Assembly: GCF_026339995.1 (NCBI RefSeq)
Contig: NZ_JAPEPT010000005.1
Coordinates: forward strand, 744,001-808,000
From: Streptomyces sp. NBC_01481
GTDB taxonomy: Bacteria > Actinomycetota > Actinomycetes > Streptomycetales > Streptomycetaceae
Reading direction: 5' to 3'
Length of the DNA: 64,000 nucleotides
Positions within the stretch are counted from its first letter, which is position 1; each line of letters begins with the position of its first letter. This document shows, in pieces, positions 8,220 to 17,034 of the stretch. A program made the translations under genes and the position numbers. A model generated the notes under the pieces. It had not been told where the DNA came from and did no database searches. It saw only the letters and a program-made list of their open reading frames with translations.

Positions 8220-8863
8220 CCGCCCCTGAGGGGCGTGGCATAGCGGAATCCTTCGGCACCAACTCAACTTTCCGCATCCTCCACGTCAGCACCGGCAACG
8301 TCTGCCGCTCGCCGATCACCGAGCGGCTGACCCGCCATGCCCTGAGCGTCCGCCTCGGCGACCCGCTCACGGGCGGCCTGATCGTGGAGAGCGCGGGCAC
8401 CTGGGGCCACGAGGGCGCCCCGATGGAGGCCAACGCGGAGATCGTCCTCGCCGACTTCGGCGCGGACGCGACCGGGTTCGTGGGCCGCGAGCTGCTCGAC
8501 GAGCATGTGATCCGCGCGGACCTGGTCCTCACGGCGACCAGGGACCACCGGGCCCAGGTGATCTCGATGGGCCACTCGGCGGGCCTGCGCACCTTCACGC
8601 TCAAGGAGTTCACGCGACTCGTGCGCGCGATAGATCCGACAACGCTGCCGGACCCGCACGAGGGCGTCGTCGAGCGCGCCCGTGCCCTGGTCAGGGCAGC
8701 GGCGGCGCTGCGCGGCTGGCTGCTGGCGCCGAGCCCGGACGCGGACGAGGTGTACGACCCGTACGGTGCGCCGATCACCTTCTTCCGGTCGATCGGCGAC
8801 GAGATCCAGCAGGCGCTGGATCCGGTGGTGACGGCGCTGACGGGGGTTCCGGCGCGCCGCTGA
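8216..8863 (+). CDS. Low-molecular-weight protein tyrosine phosphatase family protein, nucleophile Cys replaced by Ser
   Basis: Fold family of small tyrosine and arsenate-type phosphatases. 215 aa, TTG start overlapping the previous stop, GAGGTGG upstream. The P-loop reads HVSTGNVCRSPITERL (about residues 22-37): the family consensus is V-C-x-G-N-x-C-R-S-P, where the first Cys is the nucleophile; here it is Ser (codon AGC), while the second Cys, the Arg and SP are kept. The general-acid DP motif is present (LPDPHEGVVERA). Classical Cys-dependent catalysis therefore should not work: it may be a substrate-trapping or pseudo-phosphatase. The family assignment is firm, activity is not. Confidence 0.85.
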   Translation: MTAPEGRGIAESFGTNSTFRILHVSTGNVCRSPITERLTRHALSVRLGDPLTGGLIVESAGTWGHEGAPMEANAEIVLADFGADATGFVGRELLDEHVIRADLVLTATRDHRAQVISMGHSAGLRTFTLKEFTRLVRAIDPTTLPDPHEGVVERARALVRAAAALRGWLLAPSPDADEVYDPYGAPITFFRSIGDEIQQALDPVVTALTGVPARR

Positions 8864-8877
8864 GCCCGGGCCTCCTT

Positions 8878-9041
8878 TAGGTCCTGTCCGGCCGATCTTG
8901 CCGGGCTCGCGTGCCCTGGCACGCACATCTGCCGCGTTGTCGTCAGTCGCCGACGCTCCGCGTCGGCTCCTTCTTCCGCCTTGCAGCTGCACGCACCAGA
9001 CCCCGCTCACTGATCCGGCCTGATCGACCGGACAGGACCTA
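8878..9041. mobile_element. MITE-like element with 20-bp terminal inverted repeats
   Basis: 164-bp non-coding segment bounded by TAGGTCCTGTCCGGCCGATC (8878-8897) and GATCGACCGGACAGGACCTA (9022-9041), which are inverted repeats with one mismatch. It starts 15 bases after the phosphatase-like gene and ends 70 bases before glyA. There is no open frame for a transposase, so it looks like an internally deleted insertion sequence. I recall near-identical segments in intergenic regions of other Streptomyces genomes, but could not search. Confidence 0.7.
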
Positions 9042-9111
9042 GGCGGGCGCGGCAGCGGGGCCCGGCCTACATTGGAGGGGCCGCCACACCACGCGAGGCC
9101 CGGAGCCCAAG

Positions 9112-10383
9112 ATGTCGGTCACCGCTGCACCAGACGCCGCCCACCTCACCCACCACGGCGCGGACTTCGAGGCCCTGCGCCGTCAGGATCCCCAGATCGC
9201 CGAGGTGATCCTGGGGGAACTGGGCAGGCAGAGCGACAGCCTTCAGCTCATCGCCGCGGAGAACTTCACCTCACCCGCGGTCCTCGCCGCCCTCGGCTCC
9301 CCGCTCGCCAACAAGTACGCCGAGGGCTACCCGGGCGCCCGCCACCACGGCGGCTGTGAACTCGTCGACGCCGCCGAGCGGATCGCCGTCGAGCGCGCCA
9401 TGGCCCTGTTCGGCGCACAGCACGCCAACGTCCAGTCGCACTCCGGCTCTTCCGCCGTCCTCGCCGCATACGCGGCGCTGCTCAAGCCCGGCGACACGGT
9501 CCTGGCCATGGGCCTTTCGTACGGCGGCCATCTCACCCACGGCTCGCCCGCCAACTTCTCCGGCCGCTGGTTCGACTTCGTCGGATACGGCATCGACGCC
9601 GACACCGGGCTCATCGACTACGAGCAGGTCCGCACCCTGGCGCGGCACCACAGGCCCAAGGCCATCGTCTGCGGCTCGATCTCGTATCCCCGGCACCCCG
9701 ACTACGCCGCCTTCCGCGAGATCGCCGACGAGGTGGGCGCGTATCTGATCGCCGACGCCGCCCATCCGATGGGCCTCATCGCGGGCGGCGCGGCCCCCAG
9801 CCCCGTCCCGTACGCCGATGTGGTGTGCGCCACCACGCACAAGGTGCTGCGCGGGCCGCGCGGCGGAATGATCCTGTGCGGGGCCGAGCTGGCCGAGCGC
9901 ATCGACCGCGCGGTGTTCCCCTTCACGCAGGGCGGCGCCCAGATGCACACGATCGCCGCCAAGGCCGTCGCCTTCGGCGAGGCGTCGACCCCCGCGTTCA
10001 GCGCGTACGCCCACCAGGTGGTCGCCAACGCGCGCGTGCTCGCCGACGGGCTCGCCGCTGAGGGCTTCGCGGTCCTGACCGGTGGCACCGACACCCATCT
10101 GATCAGCGCGGATCCGGCCCCACTGGGCGTGGACGGCAAGACGGCCCGCGGCCGTCTCGCCGCGGCCGGACTGGTCCTGGACACCTGCGCACTGCCGTAC
10201 GGCGACGGACGCGGCATCCGTCTGGGCACCGCGGCGGTCACGACGCAGGGCATGGGCGAGGCCGAGATGGCCCACATTGCCGCGCTGTTCACGGCAGCGA
10301 TGAGTGAAGAGGGAGAAGGGGCGCGATCGGTCCGTGCGGAAGTACGTGCGCTGGCCGGTGGATTTCCGCCTTATCAGTGGTAG
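9112..10383 (+). CDS. glyA: Serine hydroxymethyltransferase
   Basis: PLP enzyme converting serine plus tetrahydrofolate to glycine plus methylene-THF. 423 aa, ATG with GGAG 7 bases upstream. Conserved segments include LQLIAAENFTSPAVLAALGS, NKYAEGYPGARHHGGCE, ANVQSHSGSSAVLAAYAALL, DAAHPMGLIAGG and the PLP-lysine in TTHKVLRGPRGG (about residue 242). The order next to the Sua5 and WecA-like genes matches the Streptomyces core. Streptomyces often encode a second glyA elsewhere. Confidence 0.94.
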   Translation: MSVTAAPDAAHLTHHGADFEALRRQDPQIAEVILGELGRQSDSLQLIAAENFTSPAVLAALGSPLANKYAEGYPGARHHGGCELVDAAERIAVERAMALFGAQHANVQSHSGSSAVLAAYAALLKPGDTVLAMGLSYGGHLTHGSPANFSGRWFDFVGYGIDADTGLIDYEQVRTLARHHRPKAIVCGSISYPRHPDYAAFREIADEVGAYLIADAAHPMGLIAGGAAPSPVPYADVVCATTHKVLRGPRGGMILCGAELAERIDRAVFPFTQGGAQMHTIAAKAVAFGEASTPAFSAYAHQVVANARVLADGLAAEGFAVLTGGTDTHLISADPAPLGVDGKTARGRLAAAGLVLDTCALPYGDGRGIRLGTAAVTTQGMGEAEMAHIAALFTAAMSEEGEGARSVRAEVRALAGGFPPYQW

Positions 10384-10488
10384 CCGCGAGCCGTGGAACC
10401 GTCGCCGTCGCCCGTATGTCCTCAAGCATGTGGCTACCAGAGCTAGGGTGTGTGGCTGAGATGGCCAGCGATTCCTGTGGGGCAGCCC

Positions 10489-11826
10489 GTGCGTGATTAC
10501 CTGCTGACGCTCTGTGTCACGGCTGCGGTGACCTATCTGCTGACCGGTCCGGTGCGGAAGTTCGCCATCGCGTCCGGCGCGATGCCGCAGATCCGTGCCC
10601 GAGACGTACACCGAGAGCCGACACCGCGACTCGGCGGTATCGCCATGTTCTTCGGTCTGTGCGCGGGACTGCTGGTCGCCGACCATCTGCAGAATCTGAA
10701 CAGCGTCTTCGAGCTGTCCAACGAACCGCGTGCGCTGCTGTCCGGCGCGGCCCTGATCTGGATCATCGGCGTTCTGGACGACAAGTTCGAGATCGACGCC
10801 CTGATCAAGCTCGGCGGCCAGATGATCGCCGCGGGTGTGATGGTGATCCAGGGTCTGACGATCCTGTGGATCCCCGTGCCCGGCGTCGGCGTCGTCGCGC
10901 TGACCAGTTGGCAGGGCACGCTGCTGACCGTCGCCCTCGTCGTGATCACCATCAACGCGGTGAACTTCGTGGACGGCCTCGACGGTCTCGCCGCCGGCAT
11001 GGTCTGCATCGCCGCCGCGGCCTTCTTCCTGTACGCGTACCGGATCTGGTTCAGCTACGGCATCGAGGCCGCCGCCCCCGCGACCCTGTTCACCGCGATC
11101 CTGATGGGCATGTGCCTCGGCTTCCTGCCGCACAACATGCACCCCGCGCGGATCTTCATGGGCGACTCGGGCTCGATGCTGATCGGGCTGGTGCTCGCCG
11201 CGGCCGCGATCTCGGTGACCGGCCAGGTGGACCCCGACGCCCTGAAGATCTTCGAGGGCAGCACCCGCCAGGCCACGCACGCCGCACTGCCGGTCTTCAT
11301 CCCGCTGCTGCTGCCGCTGACCATCATCGCGATCCCGGTCGCCGACCTGCTGCTCGCGATCGTGCGGCGTACATGGAACGGGCAGTCGCCCTTCGCCGCC
11401 GACCGTGGCCATCTTCACCACCGGCTCCTGGAGATCGGACATTCGCACAGCCGCGCTGTCCTGATCATGTACTTCTGGTCGGCGCTGATCGCCTTCGGCG
11501 TGGTCGCGTACTCCGTGCACTCGGCGTCGATGTGGATCGTCCTGCTCATCGTCGCGCTCAGCGCGGTGGGGCTGGTGCTTCTGCTGCTGCCGCGCTTCAC
11601 CCCGCGCGCCCCGCGCTGGGCGGAGGCCTTCGTGCCGCCCCGCTACCGGCGCCGTGCGGTGCGGCCCGAGCAGGCCGCGCTGCCCGCGCTCGCGGCGGAG
11701 GCTCCGCAGGAAGAGCCCGAGGAATGCGCGCCCGTCGCGGCGGGCGTCAACGGCGTCAATGGAGCGACTGCCATCGGCGCCCGTTCGCGCCTCCCGGACC
11801 GGAGGAAGGCCGGGACGCGCGGCTGA
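10489..11826 (+). CDS. Polyprenyl-phosphate N-acetylhexosamine-1-phosphate transferase (MraY/WecA/TagO family)
   Basis: Integral membrane enzyme loading a sugar-1-phosphate on undecaprenyl phosphate, the first step of teichoic-acid or other wall glycopolymer assembly. About 10 hydrophobic segments; motifs REPTPRLGGIA, GVLDDKFE (catalytic Asp pair), NAVNFVDGLDGLAAG, FMGDSGS and the cytosolic GHLHHRLLEIGHS histidine loop identify the WecA/TagO branch rather than MraY. I prefer GTG 10489 (445 aa, start RDYLLTLCVTAAV) to the in-frame GTG at 10450, since the extra 13 residues are not membrane-like. The C-terminal ~80 residues are a polar Ala/Glu-rich tail. Together with the LCP ligase gene it suggests wall-polymer synthesis functions here. 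Confidence 0.9.
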   Translation: MRDYLLTLCVTAAVTYLLTGPVRKFAIASGAMPQIRARDVHREPTPRLGGIAMFFGLCAGLLVADHLQNLNSVFELSNEPRALLSGAALIWIIGVLDDKFEIDALIKLGGQMIAAGVMVIQGLTILWIPVPGVGVVALTSWQGTLLTVALVVITINAVNFVDGLDGLAAGMVCIAAAAFFLYAYRIWFSYGIEAAAPATLFTAILMGMCLGFLPHNMHPARIFMGDSGSMLIGLVLAAAAISVTGQVDPDALKIFEGSTRQATHAALPVFIPLLLPLTIIAIPVADLLLAIVRRTWNGQSPFAADRGHLHHRLLEIGHSHSRAVLIMYFWSALIAFGVVAYSVHSASMWIVLLIVALSAVGLVLLLLPRFTPRAPRWAEAFVPPRYRRRAVRPEQAALPALAAEAPQEEPEECAPVAAGVNGVNGATAIGARSRLPDRRKAGTRG

Positions 11827-11947
11827 CGCGAGTCACCACATGGGCGCCCAATACCAGACATAAAGGCGCCTTGTCTTGCACACACGCGCGGGGTCCCTCT
11901 CATGTGTGATGGTCGGCACACCTCTAGGTAAAGACCTCATCAAATAG

Positions 11948-11967
11948 TTTGTGATACCGTTCACGAA
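11948..11967 (+). promoter_or_regulatory. Candidate Crp-type operator upstream of the atp operon
   Basis: TTTGTGATACCGTTCACGAA: arms TTTGTGA and TCACGAA (6 of 7 complementary) around a 6-bp centre. It fits the Crp pattern TGTGA-N6-TCAC; Streptomyces has a Crp homologue. It lies 122 bases before atpI in an unusually AT-rich patch. The rest of the 11827-12089 gap holds a 7-bp hairpin (11987-12006) and no gene. Confidence 0.4.
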
Positions 11968-12089
11968 ACCCGGCGACAGAGCCGAAGGGCCGTAGTGCGA
12001 CGGCCCATTGGCGCGAGGTTCACTCTCGCTCCGGGCCTACGCTCGTCCATGACGACACTCATGCCCCCACCACCAGCGGAGCTGCCGCC

Positions 12090-12527
12090 ATGCGGTCCAA
12101 TGACGCCCGAACACTCCTTCAAGTTGCCCTGCCCACCGCCGGCGCCGGCGTTCTCGCCGCCGTGATCAGCGGTGTGGTGGCGGGCGGCAAGGGAGCTGTG
12201 GGCGCCGTTGTCGCGACGGTGATTGTGATCCTCTTCATGGGGATCGGACTGGTGGTCCTCGAACGGACAGCCAAGTCTCTTCCGCACCTGTTCCAGGGCA
12301 TGGGTCTCATGCTCTATGCGGCGCAGATTCTGCTGCTGTTCATCTTTGTCGCCGCGTTCAAGAACACCACGCTGTTCAACCCCAAGGCCTTCGCCATCAC
12401 GCTGGTCGCGGCGACCCTGGTATGGATCGCCGCTCAGACCCGTGCGCACATGAAGGCCAAGCTGCTTTACGTCGAACCCGACCCCTCCTCGAGCGAGAAG
12501 CCCGAGAACAAGGGGTCGAAGTCGTGA
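12090..12527 (+). CDS. atpI: ATP synthase protein I
   Basis: Small membrane protein encoded first in many atp operons and thought to help assemble the c-ring. 145 aa with four hydrophobic segments (LLQVALPTAGAGVLAAVISG, VVATVIVILFMGIGLVVL, MGLMLYAAQILLLFIFVA, FAITLVAATLVWIA) and a short charged tail. ATG 12090 has GGAG upstream. A 225-bp gap separates it from atpB; that gap could contain another promoter but I see no convincing box. Confidence 0.85.
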   Translation: MRSNDARTLLQVALPTAGAGVLAAVISGVVAGGKGAVGAVVATVIVILFMGIGLVVLERTAKSLPHLFQGMGLMLYAAQILLLFIFVAAFKNTTLFNPKAFAITLVAATLVWIAAQTRAHMKAKLLYVEPDPSSSEKPENKGSKS

Positions 12528-12752
12528 GGGGTAGGGCCGGTATAAGTGCGCGTTCGCGATCCTGCTATCGTCCGGTGCCAACTGCGGCACTGCGGGCGCG
12601 GGCATCTGAGCTGACGCCTGCACAAGCGCGAGGCTCCATGCCTGCCAGCCGCCCCCACATCCGTAACACCTGTCCAGTGCCGATCAGCGGCTGCGCGCCG
12701 CGCCGACACAACGAGGTTGCCGTACCTATGCGCCACGCTGAAGGAGCCCGCG

Positions 12753-13577
12753 GTGAGTGCTGACCCGACGACGGTGCTCGCCTTCGAGACCGACTGCCAC
12801 CTTTTTGACGGGTGTGGCTTCGATGCTCCGGGCCTGCATTCATTCCTCTTCGAGCCGCTCTTGGGCGACGCCGACGGCAACGGCTTCTACTTCAACAAGC
12901 CGATGCTGCTCGCCCTGCTCGGTTCCATCATCGTGGTGGGCTTCTTCTGGGTCGCTTTCCGCAAGCCGAAGATGGTCCCGGACAAGCTGCAGATGGTCGC
13001 CGAGGCCGGTTACGACTTCGTACGGCGCGGCATCGTCTACGAGACGATCGGCAAGAAGGACGGCGAGAAGTACGTCCCGCTCGCGGTCTCGCTGTTCTTC
13101 TTCATCTGGATGATGAACCTCTGGTCGATCATCCCGATCGCCTCGTTCCCGGTGACGTCGATCATCGCGTACCCGATGGTCCTGGCGCTGATCGTCTACG
13201 TCACCTGGGTCTCGCTGACGTTCAAGCGGCACGGCTTTGTCGGCTTCTTCAAGAACGTGACGGGCTACGACAAGACGCTCGGCCCGGTGCTGCCGCTTTC
13301 CATGACCATCGAGTTCTTCTCGAACCTGCTGGTCCGCCCGTTCACTCACGCCGTACGACTCTTCGCGAACATGTTCGCGGGTCACACGCTGCTGCTGCTC
13401 TTCACGATCGCCAGCTGGTACATGCTGAACGGCATCGGCATCGCGTACTCAGGTGTCTCGTTCGTGATGGTCATCATCATGACGGCCTTCGAGCTCTTCA
13501 TCCAGGCCGTCCAGGCCTACGTGTTCGTGCTCCTGACCTGCAGCTACATCCAGGGCGCGCTCGCAGAGCACCACTGA
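12753..13577 (+). CDS. atpB: F1Fo ATP synthase subunit a
   Basis: Membrane stator subunit carrying the proton half-channels. I choose GTG 12753 (274 aa), with AAGGAG 7 bases upstream; the open frame from 12717 lacks a ribosome site. Five to six transmembrane helices; the essential Arg is in the HAVRLFANMFAGH segment and the C-terminal helix reads AFELFIQAVQAYVFVLLTCSYI. First structural gene of the a-c-b-delta-alpha-gamma-beta-epsilon order. Confidence 0.95.
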   Translation: MSADPTTVLAFETDCHLFDGCGFDAPGLHSFLFEPLLGDADGNGFYFNKPMLLALLGSIIVVGFFWVAFRKPKMVPDKLQMVAEAGYDFVRRGIVYETIGKKDGEKYVPLAVSLFFFIWMMNLWSIIPIASFPVTSIIAYPMVLALIVYVTWVSLTFKRHGFVGFFKNVTGYDKTLGPVLPLSMTIEFFSNLLVRPFTHAVRLFANMFAGHTLLLLFTIASWYMLNGIGIAYSGVSFVMVIIMTAFELFIQAVQAYVFVLLTCSYIQGALAEHH

Positions 13578-13649
13578 GTCCCGCTCATCGACCCCATATT
13601 CGTCCGGTGGCCAACCCCCACCGGTCCGTAAAGAGAAGGAAGAACTGGC

Positions 13650-13874
13650 ATGTCCCAGACCCTCGCTGCTGTTACTGGTGACCTCGGCTCCGTCGGTTAC
13701 GGTCTTGCGGCCATCGGCCCCGGCGTCGGTATCGGCATCATCTTCGGTAACGGCACCCAGGCCCTGGCCCGTCAGCCCGAGGCCGCCGGCCTGATCCGCG
13801 CCAACCAGATCCTCGGCTTCGCCTTCTGTGAGGCGCTGGCCCTCATCGGCCTCGTCATGCCGTTCGTCTACTAA
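13650..13874 (+). CDS. atpE: F1Fo ATP synthase subunit c
   Basis: Rotor-ring proteolipid of 74 aa: two helices joined by the polar RQPEA loop (residues 41-45). The glycine motif GPGVGIGI sits in helix 1 and the proton-carrying Glu is at position 61 (FCEALALIGLV). The pattern is that of an H+-type, not Na+-type, ring. AAGAGAAGGA precedes the ATG. Confidence 0.96.
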   Translation: MSQTLAAVTGDLGSVGYGLAAIGPGVGIGIIFGNGTQALARQPEAAGLIRANQILGFAFCEALALIGLVMPFVY

Positions 13875-13918
13875 GACGAACGACAAGACGACCGTCCCTT
13901 TCGACGAAAGGCACTGAT

Positions 13919-14479
13919 GTGAACACCGCTCTGGTTTTCCTGGCGCAAGAGGGTGAGAAGGAGAATCCCCTCATTCCGCCGTGGCCCGAGCTCGTCATCG
14001 GCCTGATCGCCTTCGTCATCGTCTTCGGTTTCCTCGCCAAGAAGCTCCTCCCGAACATCAACAAGGTTCTGGAGCAGCGCCGAGAAGCCATCGAAGGTGG
14101 CATCGAGCAGGCCGCTGCGGCCAAGGTCGAAGCCGAAAGCGTGCTCGAGCAGTACAAGGCTCAGCTCGCCGAGGCCCGCCACGAGGCAGCCCGGATGCGC
14201 CAGGAGGCCACCGAGCAGGGTGCCGCGATCATCCAGGAGATGAAGGCGGAAGGCCAGCGGCAGCGTGAGGAGATCATCGCTGCCGGTCACACCCAGATCG
14301 AGGCCGACCGCAAGGCCGCTGCCGCGGCGCTGCGCCAGGACGTAGGCAAGCTCGCCACCGAACTGGCCGGCAAGCTCGTCGGTGAGTCCCTCGAGGACCA
14401 CGCCCGGCAGAGCCGCACCATCGACCGCTTCCTCGACGCACTCGAGGACAGCGCTTCGAAGGCAGAGGCCGGGCGATGA
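13919..14479 (+). CDS. atpF: F1Fo ATP synthase subunit b
   Basis: Peripheral stalk subunit, 186 aa: one N-terminal membrane helix (ELVIGLIAFVIVFGFLAKKL) followed by a long charged helix rich in Ala, Glu and Gln that dimerises. GTG 13919 is preceded by GAAAGG; the ATG two bases earlier is out of frame. Its stop overlaps the atpH start by 4 bp (ATGA). Confidence 0.94.
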   Translation: MNTALVFLAQEGEKENPLIPPWPELVIGLIAFVIVFGFLAKKLLPNINKVLEQRREAIEGGIEQAAAAKVEAESVLEQYKAQLAEARHEAARMRQEATEQGAAIIQEMKAEGQRQREEIIAAGHTQIEADRKAAAAALRQDVGKLATELAGKLVGESLEDHARQSRTIDRFLDALEDSASKAEAGR

Positions 14480-15291
14480 ACGGAGCGAGCCGCGAGGCAC
14501 TGGCTACCGCACGCGAGTCCCTTGACGCGCTGACCGACAACACGTCGGTCGACGTGGCAAAGCTCGCCGAGGAGCTGGCCGCCGTCACCGCGCTGCTCAA
14601 CCGTGAGGTGTCGCTGCGTCGGGTCCTGACCGACCCGGCGCAGGCCGGCGAGGCCAAGGCCGAGCTGGCGGGACGCCTGCTGCGCGGTCAGGTGGGCGGC
14701 GAGACCGTCGACCTGATCTCCGGCATGGTGCGTTCCCGCTGGTCGCGGTCGCGTGACCTGGTCGACTCGGTCGAGGAGCTGGCGGCCTCCGCCGAGCTCA
14801 CCGTGGCCCAGCGGGCCGACGCGCTCGACGATGTCGAGGACGAGCTGTTCCGGTTCGGCCGGATCATCGACTCCGCCAAGGACCTGCGGTCCGCGCTGAC
14901 CGACAAGTCGGCACCGGCCTCCGCCAAGGGTGAGCTGCTGCGCAGCCTGCTCGGCGGCAAGGCCAACCCGGTCACCGAGCGTCTGGTCGTCCGTCTTGTC
15001 ACCCAGCCCCGGGGACGTAGCCTGGAAGCGGGACTCGAGTCCCTGTCCAAGCTCGCCGCGGCGCGCCGGGACCGGATGGTCGCCGTAGTCACCTCGGCGG
15101 TGCCGCTGACCGACGAGCAGAAGCAGCGCCTCGGCGCCGGTCTTGCGCGGATCTACGGCCGCCAGATGCACCTGAACCTCGACGTGGACCCCGAGGTCCT
15201 CGGCGGGATCTCGGTGCGTGTCGGTGGCGAGATCATCAACGGCAGCATCGCGGAGCGTCTCGACGAGGCAGCCCGCCGTATGGCCGGCTGA
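14476..15291 (+). CDS. atpH: F1Fo ATP synthase subunit delta
   Basis: Links the F1 crown to the b stalk. 271 aa, longer than the ~180 aa of E. coli but normal for Streptomyces, which keep an extended N-terminal helical region. C-terminal signature VTSAVPLTDEQKQRL and DPEVLGGISVRVGGEIINGSI matches the OSCP/delta family. Translationally coupled to atpF through the ATGA overlap. Confidence 0.93.
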   Translation: MNGASREALATARESLDALTDNTSVDVAKLAEELAAVTALLNREVSLRRVLTDPAQAGEAKAELAGRLLRGQVGGETVDLISGMVRSRWSRSRDLVDSVEELAASAELTVAQRADALDDVEDELFRFGRIIDSAKDLRSALTDKSAPASAKGELLRSLLGGKANPVTERLVVRLVTQPRGRSLEAGLESLSKLAAARRDRMVAVVTSAVPLTDEQKQRLGAGLARIYGRQMHLNLDVDPEVLGGISVRVGGEIINGSIAERLDEAARRMAG

Positions 15292-15357
15292 CCAAGCCAG
15301 TAACTGAACAAGCAGTACGAGCGGCCCGGTTGGGCCGTGCAGAGATTGCAGAAGATT

Positions 15358-15397
15358 CCTGGGGGTCGCCCCCAGACCCCCTAAGAAACTTCGGGCC
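15358..15397 (+). repeat. Dispersed palindromic repeat between atpH and atpA
   Basis: CTGGGGG-TCG-CCCCCAG (15359-15375) followed by ACCCCCTAAGAAACTTCGGG. Same family as the elements in prmC and downstream of atpD. It lies 25 bases before the atpA start and ends just upstream of its ribosome-binding site, so it could influence relative subunit expression. Confidence 0.65.
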
Positions 15398-15421
15398 CAA
15401 CAAGGAGAGCAGGGAACCCAG

Positions 15422-17014
15422 ATGGCGGAGCTCACGATCCGGCCGGAGGAGATCCGGGACGCGCTGGAGAACTTTGTCCAGGCGTACAAGCCGGACGCGG
15501 CCTCGCGCGAGGAGGTCGGCACAGTCAGCCTTGCCGGCGACGGCATCGCGAAGGTCGAGGGTCTTCCCTCGGCCATGGCGAACGAGCTGCTGAAGTTCGA
15601 GGACGGCACCCTCGGTCTCGCCCTCAACCTCGAGGAGCGCGAGATCGGCTGCGTCGTTCTCGGCGAGTTCAGCGGTATCGAGGAAGGCCAGCCGGTCACC
15701 CGCACCGGCGAGGTCCTGTCCGTCGCAGTAGGCGAGGGCTACCTGGGTCGCGTCGTCGACCCGCTCGGCACCCCGATCGACGGCCTCGGCGAGATCGAGA
15801 CCGACGGACGCCGCGCCCTCGAGCTGCAGGCCCCTGGCGTCATGGTCCGTAAGTCGGTGCACGAGCCGATGCAGACCGGCTACAAGGCTGTCGACGCCAT
15901 GGTGCCGATCGGCCGCGGCCAGCGTCAGCTGATCATTGGTGACCGTCAGACCGGCAAGACCGCTCTGGCCGTCGACACGATCATCAACCAGCGCGACAAC
16001 TGGCGCTCGGGCGACCCGAAGAAGCAGGTCCGCTGCATCTACGTCGCCATCGGCCAGAAGGGCTCCACCATCGCGTCCGTGCGCGGTGCGCTGGAGGAGG
16101 CAGGCGCCCTCGAGTACACGACGATCGTCGCGGCTCCGGCGTCCGACCCGGCCGGCTTCAAGTACCTCGCGCCGTACACCGGCTCGGCCATCGGCCAGCA
16201 CTGGATGTACCAGGGCAAGCACGTCCTGATCATCTTCGACGACCTGTCGAAGCAGGCCGACGCCTACCGCGCCGTGTCGCTGCTGCTGCGCCGCCCGCCG
16301 GGCCGCGAGGCCTACCCGGGCGACGTCTTCTACCTGCACTCGCGTCTGCTGGAGCGCTGCGCCAAGCTCTCCGACGACATGGGCGCCGGTTCGATGACGG
16401 GTCTGCCGATCGTCGAGACCAAGGCGAACGACGTGTCGGCGTTCATCCCGACCAACGTCATCTCCATCACCGACGGCCAGTGCTTCCTGGAGTCCGACCT
16501 GTTCAACGCCGGCCAGCGTCCGGCCCTGAACGTCGGTATCTCGGTCTCCCGTGTCGGTGGCTCCGCCCAGCACAAGGCGATGCGCCAGGTTTCCGGCCGT
16601 CTGCGTGTGGACCTCGCCCAGTACCGCGAGCTGGAGGCGTTCGCCGCCTTCGGTTCCGACCTGGACGCGGCCTCCAAGGCGCAGATGGAGCGCGGCAAGC
16701 GCATGGTCGAGCTGCTCAAGCAGCCTCAGTACCAGCCCATGCCGATCGAGGAGCAGGTTGTCTCCGTCTGGGCCGGTACCACCGGCAAGATGGACGACGT
16801 CCCGGTCCAGGACATCCGCCGCTTCGAGAGCGAGCTGCTCGAGCACCTGCGCCGTGAGCGCAAGGAGCTGCTGACCAGCATCGCCGAGGGCGCCAAGATG
16901 TCGGACGACACCCTGCAGTCCATCGGTGACGCGATCGCCGCCTTCAAGCGTCAGTTCGAGACCTCGGACGGCAAGCTTCTCGGCGAAGACGCGCCGGTCA
17001 GCACGGCCAAGTGA
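15422..17014 (+). CDS. atpA: F1Fo ATP synthase subunit alpha
   Basis: Non-catalytic nucleotide-binding subunit of F1, 530 aa. P-loop GDRQTGKT (about residue 175), VYVAIGQK-type strand, LIIFDDLSKQADAYR, and the C-terminal GGSAQHKAMRQVSGRLRVDLAQYRELEAFA region are canonical. AAGGAGAGCAGGG precedes the ATG; a palindromic repeat separates it from atpH. Confidence 0.97.
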   Translation: MAELTIRPEEIRDALENFVQAYKPDAASREEVGTVSLAGDGIAKVEGLPSAMANELLKFEDGTLGLALNLEEREIGCVVLGEFSGIEEGQPVTRTGEVLSVAVGEGYLGRVVDPLGTPIDGLGEIETDGRRALELQAPGVMVRKSVHEPMQTGYKAVDAMVPIGRGQRQLIIGDRQTGKTALAVDTIINQRDNWRSGDPKKQVRCIYVAIGQKGSTIASVRGALEEAGALEYTTIVAAPASDPAGFKYLAPYTGSAIGQHWMYQGKHVLIIFDDLSKQADAYRAVSLLLRRPPGREAYPGDVFYLHSRLLERCAKLSDDMGAGSMTGLPIVETKANDVSAFIPTNVISITDGQCFLESDLFNAGQRPALNVGISVSRVGGSAQHKAMRQVSGRLRVDLAQYRELEAFAAFGSDLDAASKAQMERGKRMVELLKQPQYQPMPIEEQVVSVWAGTTGKMDDVPVQDIRRFESELLEHLRRERKELLTSIAEGAKMSDDTLQSIGDAIAAFKRQFETSDGKLLGEDAPVSTAK

Positions 17015-17034
17015 CGACGGAAGGGACCTGACTC

